From Ruminococcus sp. UBA4321 (GTDB taxonomy: Bacteria > Bacillota > Clostridia > Oscillospirales > Ruminococcaceae): a DNA stretch of 11,730 nucleotides. The notes under the pieces were generated by a model. The model was not told the DNA's origin. It worked only from the letters and a program-made list of their open reading frames with translations, and did no database searches. The stretch covers positions 1 through 11,730 of the forward strand of contig DGUB01000118.1 of assembly GCA_002393815.1 (NCBI GenBank), given 5' to 3'. The position numbers were made by a program, and so were the translations under genes. This document shows, in pieces, positions 1 to 5,726 of this stretch; the first letter of the stretch is position 1, and the number at the start of each line of letters is the position of its first letter.

Positions 1-1
1 A

Positions 2-625
2 GCTGCTAACCTTTGCAACTGGAATGCTTCTGATACAGAACATACCGGCGTTTCTGTGACACAATCGCTTCTGGATATTGCTGGTCATGACGGGTTCTTA
101 AATCTGCCAAACAGCGAATTTGTAGAACATGTTCAATCCGGCGAAGTGATTGCTGGTGTCAGCGGTCAGTGGAATGCAGAAGACCTTGCAAAAGAATGGG
201 GCGATAATTACGCCGCTGCAAAACTGCCGACTTACACGCTTGACGGCGAACAAATCCAGATGGCAAGCTTTACAGGCTATCGTATCATAGGCGTAAATGC
301 GTATTCCGAAAATACAAAGTGGGCAATGCGCCTTGCGGAATATCTTTCCAATGAGGAAACACAGCTGAAACTCTTTGAATCTGTCGGACAGTGTCCTGCC
401 AATGTATCTGCTGCCGGTTCCGAAGAAGTCAAGGCTTCTCCGGCAGTAGCTGCCACTGCTGAACAGGCACCATATGCCTATATTCAGCATGTCGCTGACC
501 CGTTCTGGGATGCTTCCAGTCAGTTCGGCGTAACAATTGCAGACGGCAATCCGGATAACGAAAATTTACAGAATCTGCTTGACAGAATGGTCGGAAAAAT
601 TATTGTTCCGGTCAAAACAAGCTGA
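2..625 (+). CDS. Maltodextrin-type ABC transporter substrate-binding protein, C-terminal part (5' end outside window)
   Basis: The reading frame is open from base 2, with no start codon or signal peptide in the window, so the gene enters from the left; the ATG-less stretch before the GTG at 56 is coding. The visible ~207 residues match the C-terminal lobe of family 1 extracellular solute-binding proteins of the MalE/maltodextrin type: GVSGQWNAEDLAKEWGDN, LPTYTLDGEQIQMASFTGYR, GVNAYSENTKWAMRLAEYLS, FESVGQCPAN and a terminal PFWD segment. In this family the lipid-anchored protein captures malto-oligosaccharides outside the cell for an ABC permease. The permease genes are not visible and could lie anywhere outside the window. 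The gene converges on a GH13 alpha-glucosidase, which agrees with alpha-glucan use. Ligand identity is inferred from family resemblance only. It ends at TGA just before a strong hairpin terminator. Confidence 0.88.
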   Translation, partial: AANLCNWNASDTEHTGVSVTQSLLDIAGHDGFLNLPNSEFVEHVQSGEVIAGVSGQWNAEDLAKEWGDNYAAAKLPTYTLDGEQIQMASFTGYRIIGVNAYSENTKWAMRLAEYLSNEETQLKLFESVGQCPANVSAAGSEEVKASPAVAATAEQAPYAYIQHVADPFWDASSQFGVTIADGNPDNENLQNLLDRMVGKIIVPVKTS

Positions 626-634
626 GACATGCAG

Positions 635-664
635 AAAGCGCACCTCATGAGGGTGCGCTTTTTT
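635..664 (+). terminator. Rho-independent terminator of the solute-binding protein gene, shared with the convergent GH13 gene
   Basis: A GC-rich stem, AAAGCGCACC (635-644) with GGTGCGCTTT (652-661), and a short loop lead into a T-run at 659-664. It lies 10 bases after the TGA at 625. The TAA stop of the minus-strand GH13 gene (665-663) lies inside the T-run, so one hairpin serves both convergent genes. On the minus side the U-tract (TTTCTG) is weaker. Confidence 0.88.
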
Positions 665-2312
665 ATGGTGATATCTTTGTCCGGTAAACTCTGGCTTCAT
701 AAGGTGACATGACCGGAGAAGTGCCGTCCTGTCCGGATTCATTGCAAAGCATCAGCTGTAATTTTCGGTTCTGATATTTTTTCGGAAGCTGTATCTGTAT
801 CGGCTTATCGGAAAAAGAGCAGATGATTAAATAAGCATTATCTTCCAGAACGCGTTCATACATGTAAATTTTCGGATGTTTCGGGAAGAATTCGTGATAT
901 CTGCCGAACAGCAGTGTTCTGCTGTGTTTCCGCAGAGAAAGACAGCGTCTGTAGAATTGCAGAATACTGTCCGGGTCGCGTTCTTCGGCAGCGGCATTGA
1001 CAGTTTTATAATTCGGATTGACGAAAAACCACGGCGTTCCGGAAGTGAATCCGGCATATCTGGAATCATCCCACTGCATAGGAGTCCGGGCGGAATCACG
1101 GCTGGAAGCGTGAACGCGCCGGAGCCGTTTTTCTTCGGGTTCGCGCGTCAGAAGCCGGGCGAAATTCGTCTTGCTGGCAATGTCTTTATATTTCTCAATC
1201 GAGGAAAGCCGGATGTTCATCATGCCGATTTCCTGCCCCTGATAGATAAACGGCGTTCCCTGTAAGAATAAATAGCTGACAGCAAGAGCCTTTCCGCTTT
1301 TTTTCCAGTAACGCTCACTGCCGTAACGGCTGATAATTCTGGGGTGGTCATGATTCTCCAGATAGAGTACATTCCATGCTTTTCCGTCAAGGGTTTTCTG
1401 CCATCTTGTCAGGGCGGATTTATAGCGTTTCAGACTGAACGGTCTTTGCAGATATTCGGTCATGAAGCAGTCGGCAAGCATATGGTCGAATGAAATCATC
1501 ATATCCAGAGATTTCTCTTTTCCGGTCAGATAATGCATGGCAGAACGGACAGTTGTCATAGGTCCTTCACCAATCTGCACAGCATGATATTTCCGGGCGA
1601 CTTTCCGGAACTCCGCCATATATTCATGAATATGGGGACCATCTTTATAGTGAATAATACCGTTCGCCATCGGCACGAACGGCAGACCGTCCGGAAGTCC
1701 TTCGCGCTTCGAGATAAAATTAATCACGTCTTCGCGGAAGCCGTCTACGCCCATATCCAGCCAGAAACGCATAATATCCTTGACTTCTTCGCGGACTTTG
1801 GGATTATCCATATTCAGGTCAGGCTGTTTCTTCGAGAAGATATGCAGATAATACTGCTTTCTCATAGGTTCATATTCCCAAGCTCTGCCCTCGAAAAGCG
1901 AATCCCAGTTGTTGGGCTTGTCGCGCCAGATATAGTAATCACTATAGGGATTGTCCCGGCTTTTCCGGCTTTCCTGAAACCAGAAATGTTCATCGGAAGT
2001 ATGATTGACTACCAAATCCATCAGAACTTTCAGACCGAGCCGATGTGCCTTGTCCAGTACGTTCCGGAACTGTTCCAGTGTGCCGAAATCCGGGTGAATA
2101 TTTTTATAATCCGAAATATCATAGCCGTAATCGGCATTTGGAGAAGGATACAGCGGTGAAAACCAGATGCCGTCCACGCCGAGTGCTTTGACATATTCCA
2201 GACGGTCATAGACTCCATACAGGTCGCCGATGCCGTCGCCGTTGCCGTCCGCGAAACTGCGCGTCCATATCTGGTAAAAACTCATTTCTTTGAACCATTC
2301 AGTTTTTCCCAT
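663..2312 (-). CDS. GH13 alpha-glucosidase, oligo-1,6-glucosidase-like (GH13_31 type)
   Basis: This is a 549-residue cytoplasmic (no signal peptide) glycoside hydrolase, the usual length for oligo-1,6-glucosidase/alpha-glucosidase. The N-terminus EWFKEMSFYQIWTRSF and then DGNGDGIGDL is the standard family start. The (beta/alpha)8 motifs are complete: MDLVVNHTSDEH (~98-109), GFREDVINFISK with nucleophile D195, IGEGPMTT with acid/base E249, and ENHDHPR with stabiliser D322. The residue after the nucleophile is Val196; in this family Val there is associated with alpha-1,6 specificity and Ala/Thr with alpha-1,4, so isomalto-oligosaccharides are the likelier substrates (inference). The start at 2312 is preferred over the ATG at 2285 because the N-terminal family residues precede the latter. 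It overlaps the upstream glycosyltransferase gene by 31 bp and is presumably co-transcribed with it. Trehalose-6-phosphate hydrolase or dextran glucosidase are alternatives. Confidence 0.93.
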   Translation of the reverse strand: MGKTEWFKEMSFYQIWTRSFADGNGDGIGDLYGVYDRLEYVKALGVDGIWFSPLYPSPNADYGYDISDYKNIHPDFGTLEQFRNVLDKAHRLGLKVLMDLVVNHTSDEHFWFQESRKSRDNPYSDYYIWRDKPNNWDSLFEGRAWEYEPMRKQYYLHIFSKKQPDLNMDNPKVREEVKDIMRFWLDMGVDGFREDVINFISKREGLPDGLPFVPMANGIIHYKDGPHIHEYMAEFRKVARKYHAVQIGEGPMTTVRSAMHYLTGKEKSLDMMISFDHMLADCFMTEYLQRPFSLKRYKSALTRWQKTLDGKAWNVLYLENHDHPRIISRYGSERYWKKSGKALAVSYLFLQGTPFIYQGQEIGMMNIRLSSIEKYKDIASKTNFARLLTREPEEKRLRRVHASSRDSARTPMQWDDSRYAGFTSGTPWFFVNPNYKTVNAAAEERDPDSILQFYRRCLSLRKHSRTLLFGRYHEFFPKHPKIYMYERVLEDNAYLIICSFSDKPIQIQLPKKYQNRKLQLMLCNESGQDGTSPVMSPYEARVYRTKISP

Positions 2313-3805
2313 GTTTCTTCAAAACCTTCCTTGAATTCTTCTGTTTTCTCTTTGAATGCCTGTTTCCGGTTTTCCCAGGTTTCTGTAAAACCGTCTCTGA
2401 ATTCTTCTCTTCGTTCGCGGAAATCTTCTTTCAGATTCTGACGGACTTCCTGAAAGTTTTCCATCATGCCTTCATACATGACTTTCGGGGTATGGACTGC
2501 CTGATATAATGCTGTCATCGTATCGGCAGTGACATTCAGGAAAATATCAGATTTGCTGTGTCTGTGCGGTGCCAGTGTACCTTCACGTTTCATTTCGAGA
2601 ATTTTCTGATATCTGTCCTGTACGCGTGTGACGCTGTCCTGCCATGAGAGATAGATTTCATCCATAGCTTTCTGCCCGACCTGATGCATGTGCTCCGGAT
2701 TTTTGGAAATTTCTGCCAGAAGTGATGCAATAGATTCGCCGGATTCTTCCACAAGCCAGCCATTCCGGTTATGAGTCACATCTTCTCCGGCACAGGAACC
2801 CTGAATCAGAACGCTTGCCAGTCCGCAGGCAGCGGCTTCCCGGACAACAAGACCGTTTGTATCGTAAGTGGACGGAAAAACAAACGCATCTGCACGGGTA
2901 TTCCATGCACGGAGAATATTTCTGTCATAGACCGCACCGGTAAAGATAATTCTTCCGGCTTTCTGAATACCTGCTTCAGAATTGAGATTTCCGTTCTCGT
3001 CCCGGATATCGAGTGTAATGCCGTATTCGCGGACAGTCTGCTGCAATTCCGGCGCGTCTGCACCCGTGCCGACAAATATCATACGATAATCAATATTCTG
3101 TTCTGACAGACGGCGCATTGCATCCAGAATTAAGGGCAGCCCCTTATATTTCATAATTCTGCCGACAAACAGGAACACTGGAACGCCTTCCGGCAGATTG
3201 TAACCTGAAACAGCCTGTTCTATCAAAGTTGCTTCTGCACGTCCTTTGGCAAAATCCACACCGTTGTGAACAACTTTCCATTTTCCCGCATAGCCAAGTT
3301 TTTCCAGACTTTTCCCTGCACCATAGCTGACCGTCCAGACCACATCGCTGGCAGAAATATTGGTAATCATAGCTTTGATTACATCTTTTTGCAAGCGTTC
3401 GGATTTGACAGCACGGGCGATATCAATATCATATTTTGTATGATAGGTGAAAATCACAGGCGCATGCGTTTCGGTTTCTTCGCGGAGAATCCGTCCCATA
3501 ATTGCCGATACTGCCGGACAATGCACATGGATGATATCCGGATTGAATTTTATCATTTCGCTTACAGATTTAGCAGCCAGCGGATTTCCGGCGCGGTAGC
3601 CTTCTGCAATTTTAGAAATATCAAAACTATGATAGGGAATGACCGGATACGGATAATTTGTATAATCTGCGCCGGGATATTCCGGCGTGCCGACAAGCGG
3701 TTTCCATACTCCGAAATCGGTCATAATTTCGGCATAATTCCGGACAACTGTCACAACGCCGTCGATGACAGGCGGATAAGTATCATTCAGCAAACATACT
3801 CTCAT
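2282..3805 (-). CDS. Family 4 glycosyltransferase (diacylglycerol glucosyltransferase-like) with Phe-rich amphipathic C-terminal tail
   Basis: This is a 507-residue GT-B enzyme. The N-terminus MRVCLLNDTYPPVIDGVVTVV and the H-x-H and YHTKYD segments (~93-125) are typical of the 1,2-diacylglycerol 3-alpha-glucosyltransferase / GT4 group. HNGVD (180-184), FVGRIMKYKG (213-222, R216 and K221 as donor phosphate ligands) and D315-x7-E323 (Asp replacing the first Glu of EX7E) form the nucleotide-sugar site. The start ATG at 3805 has AAGGAG 8 bases upstream; the frame is open to 3901 but that part overlaps promoter and has no RBS. Residues ~445-507 lie beyond the GT fold and form a charged helix with Phe at 451, 462, 469, 473, 484, 491 and 495 and Trp at 477 and 499, a 22-residue period. 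This suggests peripheral membrane binding, consistent with a glycolipid acceptor. The acceptor is not shown by the sequence. It is followed by, and overlaps, the GH13 gene. Confidence 0.85.
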   Translation of the reverse strand: MRVCLLNDTYPPVIDGVVTVVRNYAEIMTDFGVWKPLVGTPEYPGADYTNYPYPVIPYHSFDISKIAEGYRAGNPLAAKSVSEMIKFNPDIIHVHCPAVSAIMGRILREETETHAPVIFTYHTKYDIDIARAVKSERLQKDVIKAMITNISASDVVWTVSYGAGKSLEKLGYAGKWKVVHNGVDFAKGRAEATLIEQAVSGYNLPEGVPVFLFVGRIMKYKGLPLILDAMRRLSEQNIDYRMIFVGTGADAPELQQTVREYGITLDIRDENGNLNSEAGIQKAGRIIFTGAVYDRNILRAWNTRADAFVFPSTYDTNGLVVREAAACGLASVLIQGSCAGEDVTHNRNGWLVEESGESIASLLAEISKNPEHMHQVGQKAMDEIYLSWQDSVTRVQDRYQKILEMKREGTLAPHRHSKSDIFLNVTADTMTALYQAVHTPKVMYEGMMENFQEVRQNLKEDFRERREEFRDGFTETWENRKQAFKEKTEEFKEGFEETWEKLNGSKK

Positions 3806-3845
3806 AAAAAGCACTCCTTTTTTTGGAATCATCAATCTGTTTTTT

Positions 3846-3874
3846 ATTATATCATATATTTTTGGTTTTTGCAA
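3846..3874 (-). promoter_or_regulatory. Sigma-A promoter of the glycosyltransferase-GH13 operon
   Basis: Read on the minus strand: -35 TTGCAA (3874-3869), 17-bp spacer, -10 TATAAT (3851-3846). The leader is about 35-40 nt and contains the AAGGAG box (3815-3818 region) before the ATG at 3805. No operator-like repeat is evident. Confidence 0.75.
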
Positions 3875-3911
3875 GTGATTTTTTTTGTTCAGAATATCCA
3901 TAAAATAAACT

Positions 3912-3940
3912 ACAGCGCGGAAGTGAGCATTCCGCGCTGT
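3912..3940 (-). terminator. Hairpin terminator after the S11 carboxypeptidase homologue
   Basis: A perfect 11-bp stem, ACAGCGCGGAA (3912-3922) with TTCCGCGCTGT (3930-3940), and a 7-nt loop. It begins 6 bases past the TGA (3949-3947). On the minus strand it is followed by a T-rich but interrupted tract (AGTTTATTTTAT), so termination may be incomplete and some transcripts may run into the glycosyltransferase gene. Confidence 0.78.
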
Positions 3941-3946
3941 GCAGTA

Positions 3947-5362
3947 TCATGATTTTTTCTTTTTGCTTTTTTCGGCTTCCTTCTTGACTGCCGAAGCTTT
4001 CGGTTTCAGGTGAACGGGTTCGGGCGTTTTGGGCTTCTGCGTATAGAGAACATGTGCATAAATGCATAATACCAGATACACCGCACAAAGCACGGCACTC
4101 AGGAAAATGGCTCTGGTCAGCCATTCCGTATGCGGAAAATGCTTGGCTAATGCAAGATAATATTTTCTCTGCGACAGTTCGACAGAAGAAGTGGAAATCA
4201 AATCAATCACAGCAAGTTCCTGACCGGAAAATTTCAGTGTGACTGTACCGAGTTTTTCGCCCTGTGTCACAGGAGCGGAAACATTATCCTGCAATTTGAT
4301 TTCCTGTACAATCGAATTGACATCCGCGCCGTCATACCAGAGAGCCATGAAAGATTTCGCCGGACGGACAAGCACATAATCCACGCCGTCGCCGTTCTGG
4401 ACAGTAATCTGTCCGAGTTCGGTGCTGTCGCTCAGAATCGTCTGATAATTGAAATGCGTATATGCCCATTTCAGCAAATCCACAGCATCTATCATATGAT
4501 AGAATTTCAGAACGCCGCCTTCATCTGTAAATGGTGCCGCCAGCAGTACCACCAGAAATGTATTGCCGTCTTTCGTTCCCTGACAGATGATGCTTCTGCC
4601 CTGCTGATTCAGATTCGCAGTTTTAATACCCTTTGTACCTTCGAGATAATAGCTGGAATTTTCCTGCATCATGGCATTGGAATGCGTCCAAATCCATTCA
4701 TCCATTTTATGGCGGTCGGCGTTCTGCGTTTCTGGTGCGTAGGAAACGGCTGACGCAATTGTCATAAACCGGCTGACAGAAATCGCGTACTGTGTGATTT
4801 TGACTAAATCTCTGGCAGTGGTTTTCTGGGAAGCATCGGCGATTCCGGTCACGTTCGTGAAGTTTGTCTGTGTACAGCCGATTTCCTTTGCTTTGGCATT
4901 CATCATATCGACGAATGTCGCAACACTGCCGTTGCCGAACTGATTCGCGAGCAGAACTGCCGCTTCACAGGAAGAAGTCAGCATCATGGCATAGAGCAGT
5001 TCTTCTACCGTGAGTACATCATCCTGATAAATATCCGCATAGCGCAAATCATCTGCAAATTCTGTATTCTGGTAACGCTTGACGAGTTCGGAATCGCAGA
5101 CAATCTGCATTTTCAGGTCAGTACAGTTTTCCAGAACAATAGCTGCTTCCATAATCTGTACCAGAGAACCGGGCATGTACTGGACATCTGCATTTTTCTC
5201 ATAGAGAATATCGCCGGTATCGGTATTGATTAAAATGCCTGCCGCGCTGTTGATTTCAAAATTAGGCGTAAAAGAGACTGCCTGTCCTGTCAGAGACGTA
5301 CAGAAACAGCAGACTACCAGCACAGCCATGAAAACAGAAAGCAATTTTTTTATTTTTTTCAT
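3947..5362 (-). CDS. S11-family D-alanyl-D-alanine carboxypeptidase homologue, probable pseudoenzyme
   Basis: A 471-residue protein with an N-terminal signal peptide (~1-28, MKKIKK then a hydrophobic core), an S11/DacA-like penicillin-binding domain (~35-295), a PBP5-C-like beta domain (~300-395), a transmembrane helix (~416-440) and a Lys-rich cytoplasmic tail (KKEAEKSKKKKS). The fold signature is clear: AAGILINTDTGDILYEKNAD, TARDLVKITQYA. Yet every catalytic motif deviates: SxxK reads S66-L-V-Q69, SxN reads S130-S-C132, and KTG reads K247-T-A249. The Lys of SxxK is the general base for Ser acylation in this family, so D-Ala-D-Ala cleavage is unlikely. A peptidoglycan- or beta-lactam-binding, regulatory or scaffold role is inferred. 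The start is well supported: AGGAGG lies 7 bases before the ATG at 5362. It is a monocistronic unit with its own promoter and terminator. Confidence 0.87.
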   Translation of the reverse strand: MKKIKKLLSVFMAVLVVCCFCTSLTGQAVSFTPNFEINSAAGILINTDTGDILYEKNADVQYMPGSLVQIMEAAIVLENCTDLKMQIVCDSELVKRYQNTEFADDLRYADIYQDDVLTVEELLYAMMLTSSCEAAVLLANQFGNGSVATFVDMMNAKAKEIGCTQTNFTNVTGIADASQKTTARDLVKITQYAISVSRFMTIASAVSYAPETQNADRHKMDEWIWTHSNAMMQENSSYYLEGTKGIKTANLNQQGRSIICQGTKDGNTFLVVLLAAPFTDEGGVLKFYHMIDAVDLLKWAYTHFNYQTILSDSTELGQITVQNGDGVDYVLVRPAKSFMALWYDGADVNSIVQEIKLQDNVSAPVTQGEKLGTVTLKFSGQELAVIDLISTSSVELSQRKYYLALAKHFPHTEWLTRAIFLSAVLCAVYLVLCIYAHVLYTQKPKTPEPVHLKPKASAVKKEAEKSKKKKS

Positions 5363-5405
5363 GAAAAATCCTCCTGTTATGAACTTATCTGTTTTATTCT
5401 ATTCC

Positions 5406-5434
5406 ATTTTAACACAAATATGCATATTTGTCAA
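5406..5434 (-). promoter_or_regulatory. Sigma-A promoter of the carboxypeptidase homologue
   Basis: On the minus strand: -35 TTGACA (5434-5429), 17-bp spacer, extended -10 TGTTAAAAT (-10 hexamer 5411-5406). The leader to the ATG at 5362 is about 40 nt and holds AGGAGG. The spacer is almost filled by a palindrome annotated separately. Confidence 0.82.
5414..5431. promoter_or_regulatory. 18-bp perfect palindrome, operator candidate
   Basis: ACAAATATGCATATTTGT is a perfect inverted repeat without spacer. It covers half of the -35 box and most of the -35/-10 spacer of the carboxypeptidase-homologue promoter, where a bound dimer would block RNA polymerase. It lies about 30 bp from the -35 of the divergent riboswitch promoter. 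I do not recognise it as a known regulator's box. Confidence 0.6.
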
Positions 5435-5460
5435 CAAGAAATTTCCTTTTATTTTTTCAC

Positions 5461-5489
5461 TTGACAAACCGGGAAGAATGTGCTATAAT
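5461..5489 (+). promoter_or_regulatory. Consensus sigma-A promoter of the cobalamin riboswitch / DUF4430 gene
   Basis: -35 TTGACA (5461-5466), exactly 17 bp, extended -10 TGCTATAAT (hexamer 5484-5489). Both hexamers match consensus, so the promoter should be strong and rely on the downstream riboswitch for control. Predicted transcription start is about 5496, just ahead of the aptamer. Confidence 0.9.
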
Positions 5490-5498
5490 CTTTGCATA

Positions 5499-5583
5499 GC
5501 CGCCTGATGTCCGGGGGAAGTACGGTGAAATTCCGTCGCAGCCTTCACTATCGTCAAAGTCGGAGCGCCCGGCAGGCAATGGC
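5499..5583 (+). ncRNA. Cobalamin riboswitch aptamer, compact class II type
   Basis: Nested stems can be read directly. P1/P2-like pairing: GCC (5499-5501) with GGC (5581-5583) and GCCTG (5502-5506) with CAGGC (5573-5577). P3: CCGGG (5511-5515) with CCCGG (5568-5572). P4: ACGG (5522-5525) with CCGT (5533-5536), loop TGAAATT. The core strings GGGGAAG, GGTGAAATTCCG and AGTCGGAGCGCCCGGC correspond to the conserved cobalamin box (compare AGTCAGGATACCTGCC in classical B12 boxes). The aptamer is only ~85 nt and lacks the large peripheral arm of class I; from memory its core resembles the env8 hydroxocobalamin aptamer. Placement between a perfect promoter and an attenuator fits an off-switch. Preferred cobalamin form is not determinable here. 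Confidence 0.85.
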
Positions 5584-5662
5584 ATACAGTTTTCTGCGTT
5601 TTCGGATATGGGAGAATGCGGCTGTTCTGCAGGGGCGAAGTCTGCTCTTTGATAGGATAACT

Positions 5663-5700
5663 ATGCTTTTCTGCCGGAAACTGACAGAAAGGTATTTTTT
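5663..5700 (+). terminator. Riboswitch expression-platform terminator (attenuator)
   Basis: An 11-bp stem joins ATGCTTTTCTG (5663-5673) and CAGAAAGGTAT (5685-5695) with two G-T pairs and an 11-nt loop, followed by TTTTTT (5695-5700). It sits upstream of the RBS, so ligand-dependent transcription termination is the likely mechanism. A competing pairing is possible between CAGTTTTC (5587-5594), just 3' of the aptamer, and GGAAACTG (5676-5683) in the loop/stem. Confidence 0.75.
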
Positions 5701-5726
5701 ATTTGATTCAAAGGAGTATGAGATTT

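Noticed and set aside
1533..2159. Long plus-strand open frame (208 codons) inside the GH13 gene
   Set aside because: It lies wholly antisense to a gene with all GH13 catalytic motifs, lacks an RBS, and its translation shows no domain or sensible composition.
3806..3901. N-terminal extension of the glycosyltransferase to the ATG at 3901
   Set aside because: The extension covers the -10 and -35 boxes and has no RBS. The ATG at 3805 has AAGGAG at ideal spacing and begins the conserved GT4 N-terminus.
3266..3952. Plus-strand open frame (228 codons) opposite the glycosyltransferase and its promoter
   Set aside because: It runs through the minus-strand promoter and RBS of a well-supported GT4 gene, has no Shine-Dalgarno, and its Phe/Ile/His-rich product is typical of antisense shadows.
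3947..5362. Calling the carboxypeptidase homologue a pseudogene
   Set aside because: The frame is complete with signal peptide, anchor, RBS, promoter and terminator. Only catalytic residues differ, which points to a pseudoenzyme rather than a broken gene.
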